The notes under the pieces: model-generated
Told to the model about the DNA's origin: nothing
What the model saw: only the letters and a program-made list of their open reading frames with translations
Databases searched by the model: none
Part shown: piece by piece, positions 16,421 to 26,442 of the stretch
How positions within the stretch are numbered: the stretch's first letter is position 1
Layout: each line of letters starts with the position of its first letter
NCBI RefSeq assembly: GCF_003182095.1
Contig: NZ_QGTJ01000002.1
Span: 92,435 to 156,434 of the forward strand
DNA from: Plasticicumulans acidivorans
GTDB taxonomy: Bacteria > Pseudomonadota > Gammaproteobacteria > Competibacterales > Competibacteraceae
Direction: 5' to 3'
DNA: 64,000 nucleotides
Program-made: the position numbers and the translations under genes

Positions 16421-18052
16421 TCAGCGGTCGTCGAGCGTGGCCGCCGGCTGGTCCGTGGCAAAGCGCCAGCCGTCGCGCCCGGCGCGTTTGACGGCATACA
16501 GCGCTGCGTCGGCAGCGGCGAACAGCGTCTCGGCATCGCGCCCGTCCTGTGGGTACAGCGCGATGCCGATGCTGGCGGTGACCTGGGCATAAGTGTCGCC
16601 ATACGGCACCGGGCGGGCGATGGCGTGGGCGAACTTGCGCGCCAGCCACTGCGCGTCTTCACGAGCATCGCCGGCGACCACCAGCACGACGAATTCATCG
16701 CCGCCGAGGCGTGCCGGCAGATCGGTGCGCCGGGTGGCGGCACGCAGCCGACCGGCCACCGTGCGCAGCACGGTATCGCCGGCAGCATGCCCGAGGGTGT
16801 CATTGACCGCTTTGAAGCCATCGAGGTCGATCAGCAGCAGCGCCAGCCGGGCGTCCTGCGTCGCGATCGCCGCGAGCAGGGCGTCGAACACGCGGCGGCG
16901 ATTGGCGAGGCCGGTCAGCTCATCGTGCAGCGCCTCGCGGATGATCTCCAGATGCGCCGCCTGCAGCGTGTCGAGCATGCGGTTGAGGGCGTGGCCGAGC
17001 CGCGCCAGTTCATCATGACCGCTGTCGGCGATGCGCCGTGCGCCGGGATCGCGGCTGCGCTCGATCTCGGCGACGCCGGCGTCGATCGCCGCAATGCGCC
17101 GCAGCACCAGGCGTTCGAGCAGGCCCAGCACCAGCAGCACGCAGGCGCCGCCGGCCAGCAGCAGGGTGTAGCGCAACCACTCCTCGGCCGCGATCGCCTG
17201 CGGGCGCAGATCCGGCAGCGGACCGCTGCGCAGCACCAGCGCCGGACGGCCGTCGGCACCGTCGAAGCGCAACCAGCCGAACAGCTCACCATCGGGGGTG
17301 TGTTCGAGCCAGTGCTCACCGGCGCCGCCCGGCCAGGGCTGCTGCGTATCGACCGCCTGCAGCGGCACGCTGTTCATCTGCGTCAGGGTGTCGAGCAGCG
17401 CGCGGTCGACGCGGCGGGCGACCAGCAGCACACCGTGCACAGGCCCCTGCCCGGCGTTGTCGAGGATCGGCCGCGCCGAGTACAGATAGGCCTGCGCGCC
17501 CAGGCGCAGCAGGCCGCTCATGCGCCGGCGGCTGTCGCTCGCCAGCGCCGTGAGTCCGGGCAGCGCCGCCAGCTGCGCCAGCTCGTGCTCGCCGCACGGC
17601 TGCAGCACGTCGCGCAGCTGCAGGGCGACACCGCCACGCCCCCGCGCCACGAACGCTGGATCATCGGCCGCCGGCGCGACATCGGCGTCGTCGGCAGGCC
17701 GATTGTGCACGCCGAGCAGCGGCCGGCCGTCGCGGCCGAAGATCACGAACAGGTGGATGCGCAGCTGCGCCAGTCCGCCGACGGCGAGGTTGTCGTCGAT
17801 ATAGCGCTGTGCCGGCGCGGCGGCAAAATCCCAGGTCGCGTTCCAGCTCGACCAGTCGCCATTGGTCGCCTCCAGCCCCTGCAGTTCGTGGGCGAACCAC
17901 TGCTGCAGGCCGGCGAGATGGGTCTCCCCCAGGCGCTGCTCGAACTGCGCATAACTGCCGGCCAGACGGCTGCTGGCGGCGTAGTACATGGTCGCCAGCA
18001 GCGCGCCGAGCAGCAGCGCAGTCATCAGCAGGATGCGGGGGCGCAGATTCAT
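16421..18052 (-). CDS. CHASE4-HAMP-GGDEF diguanylate cyclase (copy A, 543 aa)
   Basis: The protein should make cyclic di-GMP in response to an extracytoplasmic signal. Order: N-terminal membrane helix (residues 8-26), periplasmic CHASE4 domain (about 30-270, with NGDWSSWNATWDF), second helix (about 275-300), HAMP linker, and GGDEF domain with the intact active site RLGGDEF and an RRTD inhibitory I-site five residues before it. No EAL domain is present. It is a close paralogue of the next gene upstream. The start MNLRPRILL is the same in both. Confidence 0.95.
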   Translation of the reverse strand: MNLRPRILLMTALLLGALLATMYYAASSRLAGSYAQFEQRLGETHLAGLQQWFAHELQGLEATNGDWSSWNATWDFAAAPAQRYIDDNLAVGGLAQLRIHLFVIFGRDGRPLLGVHNRPADDADVAPAADDPAFVARGRGGVALQLRDVLQPCGEHELAQLAALPGLTALASDSRRRMSGLLRLGAQAYLYSARPILDNAGQGPVHGVLLVARRVDRALLDTLTQMNSVPLQAVDTQQPWPGGAGEHWLEHTPDGELFGWLRFDGADGRPALVLRSGPLPDLRPQAIAAEEWLRYTLLLAGGACVLLVLGLLERLVLRRIAAIDAGVAEIERSRDPGARRIADSGHDELARLGHALNRMLDTLQAAHLEIIREALHDELTGLANRRRVFDALLAAIATQDARLALLLIDLDGFKAVNDTLGHAAGDTVLRTVAGRLRAATRRTDLPARLGGDEFVVLVVAGDAREDAQWLARKFAHAIARPVPYGDTYAQVTASIGIALYPQDGRDAETLFAAADAALYAVKRAGRDGWRFATDQPAATLDDR

Positions 18053-18226
18053 GACGATTCCTGCGGCGGGTTCGATGCCGTCCAGTATGGTGAGGGCCGG
18101 ATTGCAGGCAACCGGGCTGCCGTCAGCCACTTCTTACGGACGACGGCTGTGCCGCGCCGGGTGCAGAAAACCGCTCAAGCAGCGAGCCATCCGCAACCGC
18201 CGTGAACCTGGCGGCCGGGCGCCGCC

Positions 18227-19852
18227 TCAGGCGCTGTCGGAACGGGCCTCCACCAGTTCCGAGGCAAAGCACCAGCCGTCGCGCCCGGAGCGCTTGACGG
18301 CATACATCGCCGCGTCGGCGGCGGCGAACAGTGTTTCGGCGCTGCGCCCGTCCTGCGGATACAGCGCGATGCCGATGCTGGCGGTGACACGGGCCTGCGT
18401 CGCGCCATACGGCACCGGACGGGCGATGGCGTGGGCGAACTTGCGGGCCAGCCACTGTGCGTCTTCACGGGCATCGCCGGTCGCCACCAGCACGACGAAT
18501 TCATCACCGCCGAGGCGCGCCGGCAGATCGCTGCGCCGGGTGGCCTCGCGCAGCCGGCCGGCCACGGTGCGCAGCACGGCGTCGCCGGCGGCATGGCCCA
18601 GGGTGTCGTTGACCGCCTTGAAACCGTCGAGGTCGATCAGCAGCAGCGCCAGCTGCGCATTGCGCGCGCCGGTCGCTTCGAGCAGGGCGTCGAGCACGCG
18701 GCGGCGGTTGGCAAGGCCGGTCAGCTCGTCATGCAGCGCGTCATGGATGATCTCCAGATGGGCCTCCTGCAGCGTGTCGAGCATGCGGTTGAGCGCATGC
18801 CCGAGGCGGCCCAGCTCGTCGACGCCGCCGTCGGCGATGCGCCGCGCGCCGGGGTCACGGCTGCGCTCGATCTCGGCGACGCCGGCGTCGATCGCCGCCA
18901 CGCGCCGCAGCACCAGGCGCTCCAGCAGCCACAGCACCAGCGCGATGCACAGGCCGCCGGCCAGCAGCAGGGTATTGCGCAGCCACTGCCGGGCAGCCTC
19001 GGCCTGCGCATCGAGATCCGGCAGCGGGCCACTGCGCAGCATCAGCGCCGCGGTGCCGTCGGGGCCGTTCAGACGCAGGTGGCCGTATTCGCGCCCGTCG
19101 GCATCTTCTTCGAGCCAGTGCCCGCCTGCCGCCGCGGGCCATGGCGACTGCCCATCGAGTACCTGCAGCGGCACACCGCTCATGCGGGCGATGTCATCGA
19201 GCAGGCTCCGGTCGATGCGCCGCGCCAGCAGCAGCGCACCATGCGCCGGCCCCTGCCCGGCGTTGTTTAGGATGGTCCGCGCCGTATACAGATAAGCCTG
19301 CGCACCGAGCCGCACCACGCCACGCAGCGGCTGCCCCTGGCCGCCGGCCAGTGCCGGCAGCCCCGGCAGGGCCGTGAGTGTCGTCAGATCGTGGCGGTCG
19401 AGCGCCTGCAGCGTTGACGGCAACTGCAGCGCCCTCGGCTTGCGCCCCTGCCCCATCGCCACGAAGGGCTCGGCCGTCGCTTCGGGAATCGCCGCATCGG
19501 GGTTGCGCACGGCGAGCAGCGGCCGGCCGTCGCTGGCGAAGACGACGAACAGGTGCACGCGGATCTGCTCCAGACTGCCGGCGACCAGGTTCTCGTCGAT
19601 GTAGTCCTGCGCCGGAGCGGCGGCGAAGCGCCAGGTCGCGTCCCAGGACGACCAGTCGCCATTGGTCGAGTCCAGTCCGCGCAGTTCGTGCGCGAACAAC
19701 TGCTGCAGGCTGTCGAGATGGCTTTCGCCCAGATGCCGTTCGAACTGCGCGTAGCTGTCCGCCAGCCGCTGGCTCGCGGCGAAGTACATCACCCCGAGCA
19801 GGGCGCCGAGCAGCAAAGCTGTCAGCAGCAGGATGCGTGGACGCAGGTTCAT
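18227..19852 (-). CDS. CHASE4-HAMP-GGDEF diguanylate cyclase (copy B, 541 aa)
   Basis: It has the same architecture as the adjacent copy A: helix, CHASE4 (NGDWSSWDATWRF), helix, HAMP and GGDEF with active-site GGDEF and I-site RRSD. The GGDEF and HAMP parts are nearly identical to copy A, while the CHASE4 sensor domains differ more. That pattern suggests tandem duplication followed by divergence in signal sensing, or gene conversion of the 3' halves. A 174-base gap separates the two. It is divergent from xdhA across 158 bases. Confidence 0.95.
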   Translation of the reverse strand: MNLRPRILLLTALLLGALLGVMYFAASQRLADSYAQFERHLGESHLDSLQQLFAHELRGLDSTNGDWSSWDATWRFAAAPAQDYIDENLVAGSLEQIRVHLFVVFASDGRPLLAVRNPDAAIPEATAEPFVAMGQGRKPRALQLPSTLQALDRHDLTTLTALPGLPALAGGQGQPLRGVVRLGAQAYLYTARTILNNAGQGPAHGALLLARRIDRSLLDDIARMSGVPLQVLDGQSPWPAAAGGHWLEEDADGREYGHLRLNGPDGTAALMLRSGPLPDLDAQAEAARQWLRNTLLLAGGLCIALVLWLLERLVLRRVAAIDAGVAEIERSRDPGARRIADGGVDELGRLGHALNRMLDTLQEAHLEIIHDALHDELTGLANRRRVLDALLEATGARNAQLALLLIDLDGFKAVNDTLGHAAGDAVLRTVAGRLREATRRSDLPARLGGDEFVVLVATGDAREDAQWLARKFAHAIARPVPYGATQARVTASIGIALYPQDGRSAETLFAAADAAMYAVKRSGRDGWCFASELVEARSDSA

Positions 19853-20010
19853 GACGAAAGCCCGCAGTGGTCTGGCCTCGGGCGATCAGTATGCGACCAG
19901 TGCTGTGCAGAACAACGATGCATCTTGTGTCGGACACCGCAGGCCGGCGCGGCGCATACATCGGCGCATCAGGTACGGCATGATGCAGGTCATCTCATCG
20001 TCTTTACTGG

Positions 20011-21513
20011 ATGCCTCCGATGCGCGACACGATCCGCCTGTTGCTCGACGGCTCCGAGCTCGACATCGCCAGCCCGCCACCGACGCAGACGCTGCTGCAA
20101 TACCTGCGCGAAACCCTCGGCCACACCGCCTGCAAGGAAGGCTGTGCCGAGGGCGACTGCGGCGCCTGCAGCGTGGTGCTCGCCGAGCGCGCCGGCACCG
20201 GCCTGCGCTGGCGGGCGATCAATGCCTGCATCGCCCTGCTGCCGAGCCTCGACGGCAAGGCGGTATACACCGCCGCCGGCCTCGCCGCGGCCGACGGCCG
20301 CCTGCACCCGGTGCAGCAGGCGATGGTCGAAACCCACGCCTCGCAGTGCGGCTTCTGCACGCCGGGCTTCGTCATGAGCCTGTTCGCGCTGTTCAAGAGC
20401 GCCGGCACGCCGGATCGCGCCGACATCGACCGCGCGCTGGCCGGCAACCTGTGTCGCTGCACCGGCTACCGGCCGATCATCGACGCCGCCCTGCGCATGC
20501 ACGCGCTGGCCGATGCCAACGATCCGCACGGCCTCGCCCGCCCCGGCCCGGCCGCGGCCGGCGACTTCGAAACCGCGCTGCTGGCGCAGCTCGACGCCAT
20601 CGCGCCGCAGCAGCCGCTCGCCTACACGCACGCCGGCCAGCACTTCTGCGCGCCGCTGACCCTGAGCGCCGCCTGCCACGCGCTCGCCGCCGCGCCCGAG
20701 GCCACGCTGCTGGCCGGCGGCACCGACATCGGCCTGTGGCTCACCAAGGCGCTGCGCCAACTGCCGGCGCTGATCTACCTCGGCCGCGTCGCCGAACTGC
20801 AGGCGCTCGCCAGCGATGAGCACGCGCTGCTGATCGGTGCCGCCGTGCCGCTGAGCGATGCCTGGGCGGCGCTGCTCGGCGAGTACCCGGAACTGACCGA
20901 GATCGCCGAGCGTTTCGCCTCGCCGCCGATCCGCAACGCCGGCACGCTCGGCGGCAATCTCGCCAACGGCTCACCGATCGGCGACGGTCTGCCGGTGTTG
21001 ATCGCGCTCGGCGCACAGATCGAGCTGGTGTCGCGGCGCGGCACGCGCTGGCTGGCACTGGAGGACTACTACCTCGGCTATCGCCGGCAGGCGCGCCAGG
21101 CCGACGAGCTGCTCGCCCGCATCCGCGTGCCGCGCCGCCAGCCCGGCCAGCAGCTCGCCGCCTACAAGGTCGCCAAGCGCTACGACCAGGACATCGCCGC
21201 GGTCTGCGCCGCCTTCAGCCTGCAGCTCGATGCCGCCGGCAGCATCGCCGAGGCCCGCGTCGCCTGCGGCGGCATGGCGGCGACCGTGCACCGCGCCCGC
21301 GGCTGCGAAGCCGCGCTGCGCGGCCGCCGCTGGGAGGCACAGACGCTCGCCGCCGCCTGCACGGCGCTCGCCACCGACTACACGCCGCTCGATGACCTGC
21401 GCGCCAGCGCCGCCTACCGCCAGCGCGTCGCCGCGAATCTGCTGCGGCGCTTTTTCAGCGAAACCACCGCGCCGGCCATCGCCACCCGCGCCGTCGCCGG
21501 AGGCTGTCGATGA
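20011..21513 (+). CDS. xdhA: Xanthine dehydrogenase small subunit XdhA
   Basis: This subunit carries the iron-sulfur and FAD parts of xanthine dehydrogenase, which oxidises hypoxanthine and xanthine to urate. Cys41, 45, 50 and 53 (CKEGC, DCGAC) bind the first 2Fe-2S cluster. CGFC and CRC in residues 110-155 bind the second. The FAD-binding domain follows (about 195-370, TLGGNLANGSPIGD) and then the CO-dehydrogenase flavoprotein C-terminal domain. Two in-frame ATGs (20011, 20020) are possible. Its stop overlaps xdhB. Confidence 0.95.
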   Translation: MPPMRDTIRLLLDGSELDIASPPPTQTLLQYLRETLGHTACKEGCAEGDCGACSVVLAERAGTGLRWRAINACIALLPSLDGKAVYTAAGLAAADGRLHPVQQAMVETHASQCGFCTPGFVMSLFALFKSAGTPDRADIDRALAGNLCRCTGYRPIIDAALRMHALADANDPHGLARPGPAAAGDFETALLAQLDAIAPQQPLAYTHAGQHFCAPLTLSAACHALAAAPEATLLAGGTDIGLWLTKALRQLPALIYLGRVAELQALASDEHALLIGAAVPLSDAWAALLGEYPELTEIAERFASPPIRNAGTLGGNLANGSPIGDGLPVLIALGAQIELVSRRGTRWLALEDYYLGYRRQARQADELLARIRVPRRQPGQQLAAYKVAKRYDQDIAAVCAAFSLQLDAAGSIAEARVACGGMAATVHRARGCEAALRGRRWEAQTLAAACTALATDYTPLDDLRASAAYRQRVAANLLRRFFSETTAPAIATRAVAGGCR

Positions 21514-23849
21514 ACCCGCCGCTGCCCTCGCCGCCCGCCGCCGCCGACGCCATCCGCGGTCGCGTCGGCAGCGCACAGCCGCACGACAGCGCACATCTGC
21601 ACGTCGCCGGCGCCGCACCGTACACCGATGACCTGCCGGAACCGCGCGGCACGCTGCACGCGGCGCTCGGCCTGAGCACACAGGCGCATGCGCGCATCCG
21701 CGCTCTGCAGCTCGATGCCGTGCGCGCGCAGCCCGACGTGGTCTGCGTACTCACCGCCGCCGACATTCCCGGCGATAACGATTTCGCCGCCACGCCGGCG
21801 CACGACGACCCGCTGCTCGCCGCCGACGAGGTCAACTACTGCGGCCAGCCGCTGTTTCTGGTCGTCGCCCGCAGCCGCGACGCCGCCCGCCGCGCCGCCC
21901 GCCTGGCGGTCGTCGACTACGAGCCGCTGCCGGCGCTGCTCGACATCGACGCCGCGCTCGCCGCCGGCTCGTTCGTGCTGCCGAGCGAGACGATGCAGCG
22001 CGGTGATGCGGCGGCGGCGATCGCCGCGGCACCACACGTGCTCAACCGCCGCTTCTACATCGGCGGTCAGGAGCAGTTCTATCTGGAAGGCATGATCGCG
22101 CTGGCGATCCCGCGCGAAGACGGCTGCATGCAGGTGCTGAGTTCGACGCAGCACCCGAGCGAGGTGCAGCACAAGGTGGCGCAGGCGCTCGGCGTGCACG
22201 CCAAGGACGTCAGCGTCGAATGCCGGCGCATGGGCGGCGGCTTCGGCGGCAAGGAGAGTCAGCCGGCGCTGTTCGCCGGGCTGGCGGCGATCGCCGCGCG
22301 CCACTGCCGGCAGCCGGTGAAGCTGCGCCCGGATCGCGACGACGACTTCCTGATCACCGGCAAGCGCCACGACTTTCGCGTCGACTACCGCGTCGGCTTC
22401 GACGCCAGCGGCCGCGTGCTCGGCCTCGAACTGGAGCTGGCCTCGCGCTGCGGCTACTCGGCGGACCTGTCCGGGGCGATCAACGACCGCGCGATGATGC
22501 ATGCCGACAACGCCTACTGGCTGCCGGCGGTGCGCGTGCGCTCGCACCGCTGCCGCACGCACACGCAGTCGAACACCGCCTTTCGCGGCTTCGGCGGGCC
22601 GCAGGGCATGCTGGCGATCGAACAGACGCTCGATGACATCGCCCGTTACCTGCAGCTCGATGCGCTGGCGGTGCGCCGCGCCAATCTCTACGGCATCGGC
22701 GAGCGCGACATCACGCCCTACGGCATGCGCGTCGAGGACAACATCCTGCCGGCGCTGCTCGACGAGCTCGCCGCCAGCGCCGACTACGCCGGTCGCCGCG
22801 CCGCCGTCGACGCCTTCAACGCCGCCAGTCCCTGGCTCAAGCGCGGGCTGGCGCTGACGCCGGTGAAGTTCGGCATTTCCTTCACCGCCACCTGGCTCAA
22901 CCAGGCCGGCGCGCTGCTGCTGCTCTACAGCGACGGCACGCTGCAGCTCAACCACGGCGGCACCGAGATGGGCCAGGGCCTCTACACCAAGGTTGCGCAG
23001 GTGGTGGCGAGCGAGCTGTGCGTCGACATCGAGCGCATCCGCGTCACCGCCGCCGACACCGGCAAGGTGCCGAACGCCTCGGCGACGGCGGCCTCCTCCG
23101 GCGCCGATCTCAACGGCAAGGCGGCGCAGGATGCCGCGCGCCAGCTCAAGGCACGGCTGTGCGCCTTCGCCGCGCGCCACTGGCAGGTCGCCGAAAGCGA
23201 GGTCGAATTCCGCCGCAACCGCGTGCGCGTCGGCCCGCAGGAGATCGCCTTCGCCGAACTCGCCCACGCTGCCTGGTTCGCCCGCGTGCCGCTGGCCGCG
23301 CAGGGCTTCTACGCCACGCCGAAAATCCACTACGACCGCAGCCGCTGGCAGGGCCGGCCGTTTTACTACTTCGCCTGCGGCGCGGCGCTGTCCGAGGTCG
23401 AGATCGACACCCTGACCGGCGAGTACCGGCTGTGCCGCGTCGACATCCTCCACGACGTCGGCCGCTCGCTGAACCCGGCGATCGACCGCGGCCAGATCGA
23501 AGGCGGCTTCGTACAGGGCATGGGCTGGCTGACCAGCGAGCAGCTGGTGCACGCCGCCGACGGCAGCCTGCGCACGCACTCGCCGAGCACCTACAAGATC
23601 CCCACCTGCCGCGACTGGCCGCGCGAGTTCAACGTCGCCATCCGCGCCAGCCGCGGCAACAGCGAGGACACCGTCTTTCGCTCGAAGGCCGTCGGCGAGC
23701 CGCCGCTGATGCTGGCGATCTCGGTCTTTCTGGCGCTGAAGGACGCCATCGGCGCCGCTGCGCCCGGCGTCGCCGTGCCGCTGTCGGCACCGGCAACGCC
23801 CGAGGCAGTGCTCACCGCCCTCGATGCCGTGCGCGCGAGTCCGCCATGA
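21510..23849 (+). CDS. xdhB: Xanthine dehydrogenase molybdenum subunit XdhB
   Basis: The 779-residue catalytic subunit binds the molybdopterin cofactor. Visible motifs are MGGGFGGKES, FRGFGGPQGM, the substrate/cofactor loop GGTEMGQGLY and the catalytic glutamate in AVGEPPLML near the C-terminus. It overlaps xdhA by 4 bases (ATGA) and ends in an ATGA overlap with xdhC. The gene order xdhA-xdhB-xdhC is standard for purine catabolism. Confidence 0.96.
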   Translation: MNPPLPSPPAAADAIRGRVGSAQPHDSAHLHVAGAAPYTDDLPEPRGTLHAALGLSTQAHARIRALQLDAVRAQPDVVCVLTAADIPGDNDFAATPAHDDPLLAADEVNYCGQPLFLVVARSRDAARRAARLAVVDYEPLPALLDIDAALAAGSFVLPSETMQRGDAAAAIAAAPHVLNRRFYIGGQEQFYLEGMIALAIPREDGCMQVLSSTQHPSEVQHKVAQALGVHAKDVSVECRRMGGGFGGKESQPALFAGLAAIAARHCRQPVKLRPDRDDDFLITGKRHDFRVDYRVGFDASGRVLGLELELASRCGYSADLSGAINDRAMMHADNAYWLPAVRVRSHRCRTHTQSNTAFRGFGGPQGMLAIEQTLDDIARYLQLDALAVRRANLYGIGERDITPYGMRVEDNILPALLDELAASADYAGRRAAVDAFNAASPWLKRGLALTPVKFGISFTATWLNQAGALLLLYSDGTLQLNHGGTEMGQGLYTKVAQVVASELCVDIERIRVTAADTGKVPNASATAASSGADLNGKAAQDAARQLKARLCAFAARHWQVAESEVEFRRNRVRVGPQEIAFAELAHAAWFARVPLAAQGFYATPKIHYDRSRWQGRPFYYFACGAALSEVEIDTLTGEYRLCRVDILHDVGRSLNPAIDRGQIEGGFVQGMGWLTSEQLVHAADGSLRTHSPSTYKIPTCRDWPREFNVAIRASRGNSEDTVFRSKAVGEPPLMLAISVFLALKDAIGAAAPGVAVPLSAPATPEAVLTALDAVRASPP

Positions 23850-24922
23850 AGCACGGCTACAGCGACTGGCTCACCGCGCTGCGCACGCTCGCCGAACCGG
23901 CGGTGCTGGTCAGCCTGATCGCCGCGCGCGGCTCGCTGCCGCGCGACCCCGGCGCGCGCATGCTGGTCGGGCGCGACTGGGTGCACGACACCGTCGGCGG
24001 CGGCGGCCTGGAGTGGGAGGCGATCCACCACGCCCGGCAGATGCTGACGCGCGCTGAACACGGCGCCCGCGTGCGCCGCTACCCGCTCGGCCTGGCCTTC
24101 GGTCAGTGCTGCGGCGGCGTCGCCGTACTCGCCTTCGAGCCGCTCGCCGCCGCGCCGGCCTGGCTGACGCGACTCGACGCCCAGCAGCCCGCCGTGCGCG
24201 CCTACGGTGCCAACGGCGCAACGCTGGCGCCGTTCTGGCTGAGCGCGGACGGCGTCGAGCCTGACACCACCGAGCCGGTGCAGCGCAGCGCCTGCAGCCG
24301 CGCCCGCGAACTGCTCGCCAGCGGCCTGCAGCGGCCCTGCATCGAACACGCCGACGGCAGCGTCGATACCGGCGTCGGCGACGGGCCGCTGCATGTGTTC
24401 GAACCGCTGCAGCCGCAACGCCTGCGCCTGGCACTGTTCGGCGCCGGCCACGTCGGCCGCGCGCTGGTGCAGGTGCTCAGTGGCTATCCCGTCGCGATCG
24501 AGTGGTGGGACGCCCGCCCCGAGGCCCTGCCGGAGCGGCTGCCGAGCGGCGTCAGCACCAGCAGCACGACCGACCTCGACGCGCTGGTCGGCACGCTGGC
24601 GCCGGACACGCTGTGCGCGGTGCTGACGCACGACCACAGCCTCGATCTCGAACTGGTCAGCCGTCTGCTGCCGCGCGCCGATCTGCCGCTGGTCGGTCTG
24701 ATCGGCTCACGCTCGAAGCGGGCGAACTTCGAACGCCGCCTGCGCCAGCGCGGCCTCGACGCCGCCCAGATCGAGCGCCTTGCCTGCCCGCTCGGCACCC
24801 CCGGCGACAAGCACCCGGTGGCGGTCGCCATCGCCATCGCCGCCGAGCTGCTGCGCGTGCACAGCGCGCTCACTGCACCGCCGGCATCGGCCACACCCGG
24901 GAAACGCCTGTGGCCACGCTGA
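23846..24922 (+). CDS. xdhC: Xanthine dehydrogenase accessory protein XdhC
   Basis: XdhC binds the molybdenum cofactor, directs its sulfuration and loads it into XdhB. The 358-residue product has the N-terminal XdhC/CoxI domain ([30 protein letters not shown]) and a C-terminal Rossmann domain ([17 protein letters not shown], then GLIGSRSK). ATG at 23846 overlaps the xdhB stop. Its own stop overlaps or nearly touches the next gene, cobQ, tying cobalamin synthesis to the xdh operon. Confidence 0.94.
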   Translation: MKHGYSDWLTALRTLAEPAVLVSLIAARGSLPRDPGARMLVGRDWVHDTVGGGGLEWEAIHHARQMLTRAEHGARVRRYPLGLAFGQCCGGVAVLAFEPLAAAPAWLTRLDAQQPAVRAYGANGATLAPFWLSADGVEPDTTEPVQRSACSRARELLASGLQRPCIEHADGSVDTGVGDGPLHVFEPLQPQRLRLALFGAGHVGRALVQVLSGYPVAIEWWDARPEALPERLPSGVSTSSTTDLDALVGTLAPDTLCAVLTHDHSLDLELVSRLLPRADLPLVGLIGSRSKRANFERRLRQRGLDAAQIERLACPLGTPGDKHPVAVAIAIAAELLRVHSALTAPPASATPGKRLWPR

Positions 24923-26367
24923 TGATCCAGGGCACCAGCTCGGATGCCGGCAAGAGCACCGTGGTCGCCGCGCTGTGCCGGCTGCTGGCGCGCCGCGGCG
25001 TGCGCGTGGCGCCGTTCAAGCCGCAGAACATGGCGCTCAACAGCGCGGTGACGGTCGACGGCGGCGAGATCGGCCGCGCCCAGGCGCTGCAGGCGCAGGC
25101 GGCCGGGCTCGACGCGCACAGCGACATGAACCCGGTGCTGCTCAAGCCCAATACCGACGTCGGCGCGCAGGTGATCGTCCACGGCCGCGCCATCGGCACC
25201 ATGGACGCGCGTGCCTACCAGGCCTTCAAACCGCAGGCGCTGAACGCGGTACTCACGGCGCATGCGCGCCTCGCCAGCCATTACGCGCAGATCATCGTCG
25301 AGGGCGCCGGCAGTCCGGCGGAAATCAATCTGCGAGCGGGCGACATCGCCAACATGGGCTTTGCCGAGGCCGTCGACTGCCCGGTGTGGCTGGTCGCCGA
25401 CATCGACCGTGGCGGTGTCTTCGCCCAGCTCGTCGGCACACTGGAGCTGCTGAGCGCCAGTGAGCGGGCGCGCGTGCGCGGCTTCATCATCAACCGCTTC
25501 CGCGGCGACCTCAGCCTGCTGCAGCCGGGTCTCGACTGGCTGGAAGCACGCACCGGCATCCCGGTGCTGGCGGTGCTGCCCTATCTGCACGGCCTGCATC
25601 TCGACGCCGAGGACGCGATCGCCTGCAGCCGCGCGACCAAATCGGCGCCGCAGCTGCGGGTGATCGCGCCGGTGCTGCCGCGCATTTCCAATCACACCGA
25701 CCTCGATGCACTGCGCCTGCATCCGCAGGTGGAGTTTCGCTGGATCGGCCCCGGCGACACCGTGCCGCCGGCCGATCTGATCGTGCTGCCCGGCTCGAAG
25801 AGCGTGCGCGCCGACCTCGCCGCGCTGCGCGCGCGCGGCTGGGAGCCGGCGATCCAGCGCCACCTGCGCTACGGCGGCCGGCTGATCGGCCTGTGCGGCG
25901 GCCTGCAGATGCTCGGCACGCGCATCGACGACCCGCTCGGACTGGAAGGCGAGCCCGGCAGCAGCCGCGGCCTCGGCCTGCTCGACTGCGCCAGCACACT
26001 CGCCGCGGAAAAACAGCTGCACCGGGTCAGCGGCCGACTGTGTTTGGAAAAGGCCGAAGTGCGCGGCTACGAGATTCATGCCGGTATCAGCCACGGCCCG
26101 GCGCTGGATCGCGCGGCGGTCTTCCTCGACGGGCGCACGGACGGTGCGCTGAGCGCCGACGGTCAGATTCTCGCCAGCTATGTGCATGGCCTGTTCGATA
26201 CGCCGGCAGCCTGCGGCGCGCTGTTGCGCTGGGCCGGCCTGCAGGCCCCCGCCGCGCTCGACCTCGACGCCCTGCGTGAAACACAGCTGGAACGGCTCGC
26301 CGACACGCTGGCCACAGCCCTGCGCCCGGGCACGCTGCAGCAGTGGTTCGACCTGGCGGATGACTGA
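24910..26367 (+). CDS. cobQ: Cobyric acid synthase CobQ
   Basis: CobQ amidates four side chains of the adenosylcobyrinic diamide using glutamine and ATP. The 485-residue protein has the N-terminal P-loop-like ATPase ([24 protein letters not shown]) and a C-terminal class I glutaminase domain with the nucleophile in [10 protein letters not shown] and a catalytic His in YVHGLFD. I took the GTG at 24910, giving a start matching the family (MATLMIQG). The ATG at 24922 overlaps the xdhC stop and is an alternative. It is placed at the end of the xdhABC operon. Confidence 0.95.
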   Translation: MATLMIQGTSSDAGKSTVVAALCRLLARRGVRVAPFKPQNMALNSAVTVDGGEIGRAQALQAQAAGLDAHSDMNPVLLKPNTDVGAQVIVHGRAIGTMDARAYQAFKPQALNAVLTAHARLASHYAQIIVEGAGSPAEINLRAGDIANMGFAEAVDCPVWLVADIDRGGVFAQLVGTLELLSASERARVRGFIINRFRGDLSLLQPGLDWLEARTGIPVLAVLPYLHGLHLDAEDAIACSRATKSAPQLRVIAPVLPRISNHTDLDALRLHPQVEFRWIGPGDTVPPADLIVLPGSKSVRADLAALRARGWEPAIQRHLRYGGRLIGLCGGLQMLGTRIDDPLGLEGEPGSSRGLGLLDCASTLAAEKQLHRVSGRLCLEKAEVRGYEIHAGISHGPALDRAAVFLDGRTDGALSADGQILASYVHGLFDTPAACGALLRWAGLQAPAALDLDALRETQLERLADTLATALRPGTLQQWFDLADD

Positions 26368-26391
26368 AATCGGCAGCGGCAGACAAACGAA

Positions 26392-26409
26392 GGGGGCCTT
26401 GCGGCCCCC
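26392..26409. terminator. Hairpin between convergent cobQ and transglycosylase genes
   Basis: GGGGGCC-TTGC-GGCCCCC is a perfect 7-bp stem. It lacks a strong T run on either strand, so it may be a weak bidirectional terminator. Confidence 0.55.
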
Positions 26410-26442
26410 AAAGCACTGGACCAAGCCAGACGCTTTAAAGAC

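Noticed and set aside
21414..23579. 721-codon antisense frame opposite xdhB
   Set aside because: It is a shadow frame of GC-rich codons with no domain signs; xdhB on the other strand is certain.
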